A stretch of DNA of 64,000 nucleotides from Dromaius novaehollandiae (Eukaryota; Chordata; Aves; Casuariiformes; Dromaiidae): the NCBI RefSeq assembly GCF_036370855.1, contig NC_088100.1:130719585-130783584 (forward strand), given 5' to 3'. This document shows, piece by piece, positions 12,560 through 22,060 of the stretch. Position 1 is the first letter of the stretch, and the number at the start of each line of letters is the position of its first letter. The translations under genes were made by a program, and so were the position numbers. The notes under the pieces are model-generated. The model searched no databases and had not been told where the DNA came from. It was given only the letters and a program-made list of their open reading frames with translations.

Positions 12560-12700
12560 TGCAACTGGAAATTCGGGGCCAGGTCAAAGCAAGTAGCCCA
12601 CTGTCCCATGCTGTGTGTGTGGCAAAGCTGGGGATGGACTATGGGTGTCCTGAACCATGCTCTGGTGCCCTGGCCACACCGTCTCCTGCCTGACCAAGGT
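12560..12700 (-). mobile_element. MIR/CORE-type SINE relic
   Basis: The plus strand reads, with gaps, like the reverse complement of a MIR SINE: GGAAATTCGGGGCCAGGTCA (expected GGGAAACTGAGGCAC), AAAGCAAGTAGCCCACTGTC (AAGTGACTTGCCCAAGGTC), GTGTGGCAAAGCTGGGGATG (AGTGGCAGAGCTGGGAAT), GGGTGTCCTGAACCATGCTC (GGTGTCCTGACTCCCAGTCC) and GGTGCCCTGGCCACACCGTC (AGTGCCCTAACCACTAGACC). The matched boxes span the CORE and tRNA-related parts in the right order. The copy is old and non-autonomous, originally dependent on L2-type machinery. Confidence 0.7.
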
Positions 12701-12809
12701 TAAAAAATAGGAATAGCCCTAGAGTTATCTGTCTCAAATCTACAAGGAGTGTAATGATATGCTATTCTCTGCACCCTGAGAAACATGAGTGACATCTTCT
12801 CTCTGAGCA

Positions 12810-12983
12810 CTAATTATCATAATTCTTAGACCAGGGAGAGATCCAGAACACTGCACAAATTATCACCCAATATTTTTAATAAATGTGGATGGTAAGTTAC
12901 TTGCAAAGGTGCTGGTTAATAATCTGGAACACATATTCCTAGACCTAATTCATTTCAGTCAGGTGGGATTTATTAGGAATTGG
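12810..12983 (+). pseudogene. Relic of an L1-like LINE reverse transcriptase
   Basis: One frame stays open for about 58 codons and reads RPGRDPEHCTNYHPI, then FLINVDGKLLAKVLVNNLEH, then LIHFSQVGFIRN. These are the hallmark blocks of L1-clade endonuclease/reverse-transcriptase LINE proteins: KPGKDP-x-C-x-NYRPISL, LLNxDxKxLAKVLANRLE and LIHxDQVGFIxxR, in the right order and spacing. The D of the usual HPDQ is replaced by S. The frame meets a stop at about 12995; downstream frames contain stops, and no YADD catalytic box follows. CR1 and L2 proteins have a different consensus here. It is a dead fragment of an L1 or Tx1-like element, unusual if the host is a bird. Confidence 0.75.
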
Positions 12984-12989
12984 ACTGTC

Positions 12990-15160
12990 ACGCTGTAGTG
13001 CAAGGCAACTCTTTAGCACAGTAAGTTCACAGAGAAGCAAAGGAGAAAGCTGGTACGCCTCGTGGTGATACAAGTGACTTAGACCATACAGGCAGTTTGT
13101 TTCTGGCTTTCCTAAATGCTGGGCTGTGGAGACACTTTGACCCCAGTACAAGCCAGTGTCACCCAAGGCTCTGTTGTGCTAATGGCTGGTGGATTCATGG
13201 ACAGGCTTCCGAAGTTACAAAGAGGAGAAATGGCCGAGCTGCTCTCCCCTTTCTACTTGATCCAGAGGTCACATCATAACTGCTTTCTTTTTCTTTTACA
13301 ATATGAATTTGTAAAGAAACCCAAACCCCGTATGCCTCACGGGTGCCCATTTTGCATGTGTCTGCCTTTCTTTACTGCCTACAGAGAAAAGGAAGTGATG
13401 GGCTCCTACCAGAGATGCCTTAGTGTCTGCGCGTGGGCCGAGGTAGGATAACTCCATGTCTAGGAGGCAAACTGCCAGATGTTGTTTGTCGAAGCTGCCT
13501 CTGGGCTGCTCTACAGCATACCAACAAATGTGTCAGGGCAGAATGAGAGTCAGGGCAGCCTTCCAATTTTTCTTGCTCCCAGATACTCTCCAGGGGAAGC
13601 TGACTTTAGGGATAGAGAAACAAAGACCGTGGAAATGGGAGATCTGTGTATTTTAGGTTCTAATGCTGTATAGAGCAGTATAGATGGAATTTCGTCTTAT
13701 ATTTTAAGCATAAAATCATATACGTATCTTTCTAGATACTCCAGCATGCAGTAAAGACTATAAATCAGATTCAAATGCCAGTGCTTGCTCCTGAAGCTGT
13801 GGGGACAGCATTACTGCTTCTGCTTTGAGAATGCCAGCTGATCATATACTTCGGGGATGAGATAAGGCTTTAACGGGCCTTTTGAAAGAGATTAGAAAAA
13901 ACACACTGGATTTTACTCAAGGTCACGCTAAGAAAATCTTGGGTTTAGCCGATTCACTTCCACCCACAGCCTTCATACATACACGTAAAATAAACAGACC
14001 CAACCATTAGAGCTCGGTGTAGTATTGGTTGCAAAAGAAGTGATTCATCCTGCAAAAGAGAAGAATGCTTGCCCAAATAAACATAACATAGTGATGAAGC
14101 ACTGTTCTTGAAGTTACAACCTCACAAAGATGCTATTGCTCCTATTCTACTTACATTATCATCTTTCTATGGACAGGCAGTTTACTTAGACTGATATCTG
14201 TGGGGAAGTCTATTTTTAGCTTGTGTTTGTCCGTTGGCCAGTACAACCAGATCCTGATAAGATGCCTAATACGAGCCTGTCAAAAGTGAAAAGACAGGAC
14301 TGAGTACAGTTCAGGAAGGGAACGCTCAAAAAAGTTGACTCTACCATGCAAAGGGTGGACATGTATGTCTCAACCCCCATTGCTTTGCAATAAAATTTGG
14401 CATTAAAGAGATGACATCGATGTGTTTGTTATCCCCTCAGTAGATAGTTTTCCATGTTTTTCTGCTCTTGCAGCTTTACCTTAGCGACATTTTCCCTCTT
14501 AATGTTTTCATCAAACACTTTTGGTACATTACATTTAGCACATAATTATGCACAGCCGCTAAGTTACATAAATAAATTCTCATCAGTGTTGCATGTGAAC
14601 CTTGAAATGACTACACCTGTACTAGCTCAGGACCTGTAAACTGATTAATTGCACCAGGAACAGTTAGTTTCGGTGGAATTTGCACTGAGTTACCCTGTTT
14701 CCATGGTCTGATCGCTGGCGTCTGCAGGAAATTTCCTGATCCGATAGAGGTATGGCAAGTTATAGCAGAAAACTGCGCGTTAGAAAGTGGTCCCGGAAAG
14801 CGGAGGCTCCAGCGGTGTTTGCAGGATGTGAAGCGGGGTCTGGGCGAAAAAGGTCGGTTGAGACCTTCACGCAATTCACTGCTTGTGGTGAAACACAGAA
14901 ATCCACTTGATGAGATGATTTGAAAAACCTTGTTGAACGCAGAGTGTTCAATGTTTTATTTATGTGAATAATGCCTTTTACCAAAATGGGAATTGTCATG
15001 TTTCATTGCCTAAGCAGCGACTTTTCAATTTTCATTGAAAATAGGAAACCAGCACTTTCAAATGAAAATTCTATTGTTTTGAATGAAATTCTGGGGTGTT
15101 TTGAAGACTAATTTTGAGAAAAAAGGAAAAAATGTAGCTTACAGGTCATTTATTTCTCTG
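12990..15160. other. Gene-free sequence, possibly decayed LINE at its start
   Basis: The first 300-400 bases may still belong to the L1-like element, since faint open stretches continue in shifted frames, but I could not align them to any conserved block. The remainder has no gene or clear repeat. The 111-codon frame at 13116-13451 lies in this doubtful part and has no known domain. Confidence 0.45.
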
Positions 15161-15166
15161 CTACAG

Positions 15167-15244
15167 CCATCTAATATAAAATACCACCCATCTAAATAAA
15201 TACCACCACCTAAAAAATACCACCATCTAAAGAAAATGCCACCC
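15167..15244. repeat. Minisatellite, about 20-bp unit
   Basis: Four imperfect copies of a unit resembling TACCACCATCTAAAWAAA follow one another (CCATCTAATATAAAATACCA, CCCATCTAAATAAATACCAC, CACCTAAAAAATACCACC, ATCTAAAGAAAATGCCACC). It is a diverged tandem array with no coding frame. Confidence 0.7.
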
Positions 15245-15486
15245 TCAGTGGGTGTAAATCAGTCCAGTTTAGCAATACTAATTAAACAAAATGTGGCCTT
15301 AAAATCTCACAGTGTATTTAAATGAAATGAAATATTTAAAAATTTTAAATCAGCAATCTCACATAATTAATCAGTTACAAGTTATTCAGAATCAGTAAAG
15401 TAAGGAGACACATCAAGGAGGCTAATATGGATATAAAAATGTATTCATTTGTGTTTGGGTGCCCACACATGTTTACATATAAATAT

Positions 15487-15563
15487 ACACACACACACAC
15501 ACATATTTTTGTATCTCTATCTCTGCATGCAAAAGCGCGCGCGCACACACACACACACACACA

Positions 15564-15604
<41 letters not shown>
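15487..15604. repeat. Compound CA / GC-CA / TA microsatellite
   Basis: (AC)n at 15487-15503, an interruption, (GC)n(AC)n at 15535-15563 and (TA)n at 15571-15604. The small open frames across it are translations of the repeat. The alternating purine-pyrimidine tract (GCGCGCGC then CACACA) could adopt Z-DNA, and the TA run can extrude a cruciform. Its length is probably polymorphic. Confidence 0.95.
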
Positions 15605-15609
<5 letters not shown>

Positions 15610-15649
15610 GCATACATAAAAACACTGATGAAACTACTGGTGACTACCT

Positions 15650-17590
15650 CCCTAGACAAATAAGGCTCATAAATTGACACGTTTTGGTTAATCTGTATGT
15701 AAAGCATGTTACACATCACTGTTATAATGCAGACATCTTAACTTTAAATGAGACGAAAACAAACATAAAATTAGCACTTTAGGGAACCCCCTGCCACTCA
15801 ATTTGTGTGGGGTTTAACACCTTCTCATTTTATATATCCTTCTACATAAACAGTTTTATATCAGCCCTTGATATGGTGCCTTCAAAGAATTAAATGTTGA
15901 GCTGTTTAAAAGCACTAATTAGCAGCTTTAATACAAAGGGGAGCACAGTTATTAGTAAAATCTTGTAAACCTCAAATACCCTTCAGGCCCAGTCATTTGT
16001 GTGTGAAATAACTCAATAAAAATATTATATTGTTAATCACAAAAACCTTCAAGGGAAATGCTAAATCTAGGAAGAAATATAAACTGTACCTTTCCAAACA
16101 AAGAAGGAAAAGTGACTGTCCGCATTAAAGCAAAGCCATAAAATCCCAGGAAGAATATATTTGTTGATAAAATGCAGCTTGTTTCCTAATAAGGGTTCTT
16201 GCAGGCTCTAACTTTATGCACATACAACAAACAAACATTAATGGTGTTTAGTTCGAACACAGCTAGCAACATATTTATTGAATTAGCACTTCATTCCTTT
16301 CAGTGACGTGTACCAATGCCAAGGCTTTTTCGAAAAGTAGCTTTTGGTAGTGGTATGATGATAATATTTAAATCTGTACAGAGTTATTTTTGTCCAACAC
16401 AAATACATGTTTATCATTAGAGATGTTTAGAAAAGCATTGGGATCCATCCCACCTAGATTTCTTTCTAGAAAACTGTATACGTTCACTCTGTTTTGCCTG
16501 ATCAATTTAAATTTATGTTTGACAGTGCTACTTCTCTCAGTGCATCACACATGTTTTATGTTAGTATTTAATACTTTTGATGCTGGTAAATAATTATATT
16601 CTTAAGTGTTTAAAAATTACACTAATTCCAGCATTGTTAAGGGGGCTGCGTTTCTAATTTGTACAATGCGTTATAGTTGAGTGACACTACATAACAGAAG
16701 AAATATGCATAATCATGGAGGAAATCTTTTGGCTGAGAAATAATACCTAAAAAGTAAAATACCAAGAATCTCAGAATTTATGGATACGCCAAAAAAAAGG
16801 TAAGACATTGCTTTTATAATATATCAATGATTTCATGGGACAGAACAAAAGACTCCACCTTCAAAAACTGTAACTTTTTGCTAGTGTTTCAGTGAGAGGT
16901 GTCTGGGCAATACTTTGAATTTTAAATTTCCAGAAAAACTTTTCAGAACCTTCTTTACACTTCTGAAATTATTCTTATTATTCTTATTCATATTATTAAC
17001 ATTATAATGCAAGCTTTGTATGCCATCATGCAGAATCACTATTTTTATCTGATGTCATCCTTTTCCTCACATTTCCTGGGAAAAAAGTTGGGAAAAAAAA
17101 TACCAGGCATGTATATTTTTACCAGTGTCATAGTAATGATCATTTGCTGATCCTTATGGTAAATGATAATTTTTAAAAAATGATGTAAATGAGGACAATT
17201 TCTATTGTTTGTAGACCATTTAAAGTAGGAATTTCTCCATAATGAGCAATACCTATGCTTTCCAGCTTTGAGCTGCTATTAGAAACAGATTTTTTTAAGC
17301 CCTGCTATATTTGCTATGAATATATTTTTAATGTATTTCTCAAACATAAAAGAGCTGGCCAGAGCTTAAACATTTTTTTTGTGTGTCATGCTTTGCTTTT
17401 TACGGTGTTTTATGTTACAACCTAATTAGTATCTTACAGTGCCCTTACATGTACTTAGGGTGTAGGGTTTCACTAAATACACTGAACGTTTTATTTGGGG
17501 GACCTCCGTGACACACTCTAAGCAGTTTTAAGCAGGCTAAGAATATGTTTCCAGTCAATCAAGCCTCTAGAGATAGGTTATCCACCCCTG
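15650..17590. promoter_or_regulatory. AT-rich candidate conserved non-coding region
   Basis: Nearly 2 kb of high-complexity AT-rich DNA with no repeat or gene. Repeated homeodomain-type and SOX-type words occur, for example AAGCACTAATTAGCAGCTTT and AATACAAAGGGG at 15910-15945 and TATTTATTGAATTAGCAC near 16272-16290. The sequence lacks CpG decay products and simple repeats. Enhancer function is inference; the region may hold several separate elements. Confidence 0.25.
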
Positions 17591-17639
17591 GCTAATGCAC
17601 TGCTATAAAACCTTCACCGTTTCTGACTACATGATCCAG

Positions 17640-18230
17640 ACTGTTATTAAACCCCGCGCTGTGCCCAGCCGCAGCGTTCAGGCTGGGGGCGGGAGACGAT
17701 CATTTCCAGTGCTTCGTAAAGCCGACTTTAACAAATTTTACAAAGATGGAGGAATAGCAACGTCAGCGGTGGCTGGCTGGCCAAACTGGGTATGACTTGT
17801 CGGGTGGGGGCTGCTCCTGCTGCTCCTCCTAGCCTGGCTGCGCAGAGGAGGTCCTCACTGGTAGGTGGTTCGATGCGGCGATGGACCAGGGTCAATACTC
17901 AGTCTGCACCGGAGCGACAGAGAAATGAAGTGAGCGGTGCCTTGAGCCCATCCAAAACCAGTTTAGAGCCCCAGCGAGGTCTCCAGTGCCTGCAGTTTTC
18001 CCGCTGAGGAGCGACGGTGCCCCCCCAAAGCTGGCAGATCCCGTAGATGGGAAGCAGGGGGTGGATGGAGGAGGCCGGCGGTGGCAAGCGCGGGCTGGGT
18101 GACGTGATGGATGAGGACGAACGCTCCCGTTTCTGCAGAGGGGTTAATCCATCAGTCCCAACAGGGCAGCGTTTGAGAAGGGGCCTCTCTTTGCCCTCGC
18201 TGCAAACTGGACAGATTTTCTTTCGAAAAG
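17640..18230. other. GC-rich patch
   Basis: CpG-containing stretch (CCCCGCGCTGTGCCCAGCCG, GGGGGCGGGAGACG, CGATGCGGCGATGG) with overlapping short open frames on both strands and no recognisable protein. A TATAAAA word lies at 17604-17610, just before it. It may be a weak promoter-like patch or ordinary GC heterogeneity. Confidence 0.35.
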
Positions 18231-18234
18231 GCTA

Positions 18235-18730
18235 AGACCAGTGTAGTCAGTAACAAAACGAGATAAATCGGTTGTGTTTAAAACACCCTAAGATCCAGCC
18301 AGGGCAAGCGTGGCCCCGCAGCCTCTGAGGAGCCATTCAGGTAGAGCATTGGTGGGCCGGGCAGGCTGCCCTGCCGGTCGCAATGGAGGAAAATCCGGGA
18401 GAAACCGAGGCTTAAGCAGAGTTTGTGTCTAACCATGAGAGGCTCATCCTGCACTCCCGACAAAGACCTTTCATTTCCATCTGGAACGAGTGTACGATAA
18501 CCTCGTCAGAGCGGCCTCGCAGTCACCAATCAAAACGCTGACTCTTGACATTTGCCTAATTATCTTTTCTCATCATCAGTCATCTCTTGAAGTCTTTGCT
18601 TCGTTCAGATGCCAGGTATTTCCGAAATTTATCATGTCATTGAAAGCGGCATCTTTTCATGTAAATGGACTTCATTATCCGGATCGAAAAGCTGCCCCCC
18701 ACCTCCTCGTCCTTTGAGCTGCAGAAGCCC
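18235..18730. other. Gene-free unique sequence
   Basis: No gene or repeat. The stretch 18540-18680 (TTTGCCTAATTATCTTTTCT; CCGAAATTTATCATGTCATT) is AT-rich and looks like candidate regulatory DNA next to the CpG-rich patch. Confidence 0.45.
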
Positions 18731-18737
18731 ATGTGTG

Positions 18738-18945
18738 GGGAAAGCGCCTGAGAGGTGACGTGCCGCCTTCCCCAGGGCGATTCGCGGCGGTGACCTCCCA
18801 GCCAGAGCGCGGCATGCGTCCCGGCGAGCGCGGTGCGTGCCGCCCGCACCCCCGGGCTGCAGGCCTGCGAACTCGCCCCGTCGTCGCAGGGCGAGCGCCT
18901 TTGCAGCTCTCCCAACAAAGCCTCCCTGCATCGGCCACGGCGTGA
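18738..18945. promoter_or_regulatory. Small CpG-rich patch
   Basis: About 200 bp of dense CpG (GGCGATTCGCGGCGGTGACC, CCCGGCGAGCGCGGTGCG, CGTCGTCGCAGGGCGAGCGC). Six overlapping short frames cross it on both strands, as expected where stops are rare. No protein family was recognised. A short CpG island or an unannotated promoter is possible. Confidence 0.4.
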
Positions 18946-18959
18946 GCAATTCTTTCCTG

Positions 18960-20095
18960 TTCGCATCATTCCAGCGTCCTATCTCTCTTTCTGCTACAAA
19001 AGGGGATGGAAACATCTTGGTTTTCTTGTTTACTGGGGATTACAGGCTGGATTTAGCATGTTAGCAAGGCCCCTCCTCTTTCGTTAAACCCTGTTTGATG
19101 AGTGTTTGGGACCGCGGGACTGATCGGCCCATGGCATTGCTCATCTTAGCTTTAACTTTCAAAGCGGCACTATCTTCAAACCGTGTTGAGTCAACAAGAA
19201 ACCAGTCTGCTGTGATTGATTGTGCCTGTGAAGGGTTGTAGGGGTGAGCGAAGAAGTAAAAATGAGAGGTTTACCCTCTGGAATGTTATCTCAGTTTTGG
19301 TAGAAGGATGCATTCATTTTGCTCATCAGATCTGCTCTTTAAAGAATTAGATAATGAGGAGGATTGCGAGTCTGGGAATACAGATTGGCACAGATAATGC
19401 CCTGCTGCATTCTAGAGTTGACTTTTTAAGTTTGTGGTGGCACATTTGCAAACCTCTTTTGAAAACACCATGTTATTTTATACTGGCAGAGCTTCCCTCT
19501 GGGACTGTTTCAGGAGAACAATATTAATTGCTGGCAAAATCTGGACTCAAAAGTGGAAGTTCAGCATCAGCTGACTGAAAGAGAGAAATGGAACAAATCA
19601 CGGGCTTTCTGAGCTTACCCCAAATTCGTCATAAAGGACTAACACTTTAAGATCATTGTTTTTAGCTTTCTTAAAGCAAGCTTAATCTGAGAGGAAGCAG
19701 CACCTATTTTAAGAAGTTTTCAGAGCCATTTGTCTCACGTAAGAGACATGTTCTGTGCGCCCTGGTAGCAGTTTAGGAAGCAGACCAAAAGTGGCTTTTT
19801 TAATAACAGGCACACCGTTACACTTCAGTGAAGGTAGCTGTCTATGTTCTAGGCTTAAGGCATAGCTTAGAAATTGGCGGATTCTAAAATCAGCAAGAAG
19901 CAATGCTATTACTCAGTTTGGCTTTCTGCCTAGTGAAGAAGGCAGGACCTCTTGAACGTTTTCCTTTGCATGATGCGATGTCTTTCAGCAGACCTTTCAA
20001 AACTGACATTAAAATACCACGACAGAGAAGCCGCCCCAATACTGAGTAACCTACTTCAATTGCCAAATGCTCACAGTCAAAAATCTCCCGGTAAT
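18960..20095. other. Gene-free unique sequence
   Basis: No gene, RNA or recognised repeat. The last 100 bases may belong to the diverged 3' side of the neighbouring CR1 element, but alignment by eye fails there. Confidence 0.5.
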
Positions 20096-20099
20096 TTCT

Positions 20100-20636
20100 C
20101 GCGGGAATTTGTCCAGCTCCAACCTCCAGCCATTGGATCGTGTTTTATGTAGGGCTTTGTTAAGCTGAAGAGCCCTCCATCAAATTTCTGTTTCCTCTGA
20201 AGGTTCTTGTATACTGTGCGCAAGTCACTCCTTAACCTTTTCTCTATTAAGCTAAACAGTCTGAGCTTCTTGAGCCTCTCACAATTGTTTTCTAATCCTC
20301 CCAGTGTTTTCTAGTCCTTTAACCATTCTCATGGCTCTTCACTCTAATTTATCAACAACCGCTTGAAGCAAAGGCACCAGAACTGGCTTTGCTGCTCCAT
20401 TAATGGTCACACCAGTGCCACAGGCAAAGATAATCTTACTTCAGGCTTCTAGGCGATATCCTCCTGTTTACATAGCCTAAGGACTAAAGTTACCCTTCCA
20501 GCTACAGCCTAACGTTTAGCTAAGTATCCACCACCACACATCTATGTTCCCTTTGGGGCCATTTCCTCCCGAGAGAGGGTCCTCCCCCCCCCCCCACCCC
20601 GTAAGTGTCCCCCCAGGCTGGTTGCTTCCAGATAGC
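20100..20636 (-). mobile_element. CR1 LINE fragment, long and old
   Basis: Read on the plus strand, the boxes of the reverse-complemented CR1 3' half appear in order: CCAGCCATTGGATCGTGTTT, AGAGCCCTCCATCAAATTTC, CAAGTCACTCCTTAACCTTT, TTAAGCTAAACAGTCTGAGC, TCTTGAGCCTCTCACAATTG, AACCATTCTCATGGCTCTTC, AATTTATCAACAACCGCTTG, CACCAGAACTGG, TCACACCAGTGCCACAGGCA, CCTCCTGTTTACATAGCC and TATCCACCACCACACATC. The segment covers the end of ORF2 and the start of the 3' region; many indels and stops make it inactive. The family resembles the old CR1 types shared by birds, crocodiles and turtles. A C-tract has expanded inside its right end. Confidence 0.9.
20581..20614. repeat. C-rich tract inside the CR1 copy
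   Basis: Twelve C at 20584-20595, then ACCCC, a short spacer and six more C. The opposite strand has several G runs and could form a G-quadruplex. The tract interrupts the CR1 alignment, so it arose after insertion. Confidence 0.75.
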
Positions 20637-20668
20637 GTTTGACCGTTCCTTGCGCTCACTGCTTCCTC

Positions 20669-20702
20669 CGCGCATCCGCGCATCCGCGCATCCGCGCATC
20701 CG
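20669..20702. repeat. 8-bp tandem repeat (GCATCCGC), four copies
   Basis: The unit GCATCCGC is repeated exactly four times, with CpGs in every unit, just right of the CR1 fragment. Perfect copies indicate recent slippage or expansion. It lies in a short GC-rich stretch. Confidence 0.9.
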
Positions 20703-20704
20703 TG

Positions 20705-21160
20705 CCCTGCCCTCGCTGTTCACCGCCGTGCCAAGCTGGGACAGCAGCGACCTTGTGTTTTCTAACGGGTAGGTGTTGAAACCAGTAAACAGTGTCCAGC
20801 CAAAGAAATAACCCTCCGTTGTTCAGTCCTCAGTGAGGGTTTGCCAGAATAGAGAGAAAGATTATCAACTGCATTCCCCCTCCTTCCCTGCTAAGAAAAT
20901 CATGGCTATAAGCAGCAGAGAAGACACGATAACCTTAACTCTGCCCTACAGTTCAAGATTCTCATGACCACTTCAATGGGAGATTGGTTTTTTTGTCCTT
21001 GTTTTCCTTTCTGCACAATCCCGAGTGTGCTAATGCTGAGATGCATTTCACTAGATGAAGACTATTTATAGGACAACTTTTGTTTCTTCACATTTTAGTT
21101 TTATTGTTTTGTATCATGTTGATATGGCATTCTTAAATTGACAGATTGTATGATGTTTTA
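20705..21160. other. Gene-free unique sequence
   Basis: No gene or repeat seen. The sequence grades from GC-rich near the tandem repeat to AT-rich before the ATT tract. Confidence 0.5.
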
Positions 21161-21163
21161 TAT

Positions 21164-21187
21164 TTATTATTATTATTATTATTATTA
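21164..21187. repeat. (TTA)n microsatellite
   Basis: About eight TTA units, one interrupted near the right end, followed at once by GGTGGTGGT. The tyrosine run in the open frame across it is a translation of the repeat. Confidence 0.9.
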
Positions 21188-21309
21188 CTATGGTGGTGGT
21201 GCTACTACCTTGATACTAAAGCAATGGACAGGACCCATTTTTACTAGTAACTGTATATGCTGTAAATGGTTAGTCCTTGTCCCAAGGACTGTAGGACTTT
21301 TTTCAAAAA

Positions 21310-21730
21310 GTAAGCATGAATAATAAAAACCCTTATCAGGATGACTTATTAATTGCTTATCACTATGAATGCATTTAAATGGATTTCTCTATAGCAGCCA
21401 TTACATTTATTTTCTCAATAATTTTCAGTAGTTCTGGGAACTGTTTTTCACAGAAATGTCTAATTATTATCACTAGCAATTAAATTTATTTATTATGTTT
21501 TGCTATTGCTGAAGGAGCATCTCATGCCATTGACATGCTTTCTTGTACACTCTTTCCAAAGACTAATTGGGGTATAATTAAATTGCAGAACAAAATTGTC
21601 AATGTTGACATTGTTTCCCTTTCACAGGGTGATTTGTAACCATTTTCACTTTTTTTCCAGTTAAAAATTATTTCACTTGTTTTTCATTTTATAGTTTTTG
21701 GTGATCCACTTTTTTGCCTTGGTCTCTTCT
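21310..21730. promoter_or_regulatory. Candidate conserved AT-rich block with paired SOX-like sites
   Basis: High-complexity AT-rich DNA with many TAATTA/ATTAAT words (TATTAATTGCTTATC, GTCTAATTATTATCAC, GTATAATTAAATTGC). At 21597-21610 there is TGTCAATGTTGACA, extended rightward to give inverted CAATG/CATTG sites around TTGA, a possible double SOX site. No open frame or repeat explains the block. Conservation is inference. Confidence 0.3.
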
Positions 21731-22060
21731 CACTCCTCTTTCTTTTAACACCTTCCTGCCCTTTCGGCCAAGAAATCTCTTTATTTAGTTTTTATATTCC
21801 GCTAACTTTTCAGGAAAGCTTGCAGAGCATCAGCTACAGACTTGGCCTTTGGCTTCTTTAGCCAGAATTTATCTTTTCCATGTGGCAATTTGGAAAAAAT
21901 GGTGCAGTGGAAAAAGAGAAACAAAAATGAACACGTAGAACATAATTCTCCACCACAAAGAATATGTTAAACTTTATTCCTTTCATTACCTACAATGGCA
22001 AACTGTGAAGAGATTTAAAAAAAAGAAAGAAAAAGGAGAAAGGGGGAAACAATTTCAAAA
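21731..22060. other. Gene-free AT-rich sequence
   Basis: No gene. It ends in A-rich, purine-rich DNA (about 22010-22050) without a clear repeat unit. Confidence 0.5.

Noticed and set aside
15427..15663. 78-codon frame over the CA/TA array
   Set aside because: It is a translation of the microsatellite.
17604..17640. TATAAAA word before a GC-rich patch as a core promoter
   Set aside because: A seven-base match is expected many times in 64 kb, and no initiator or transcript evidence accompanies it.
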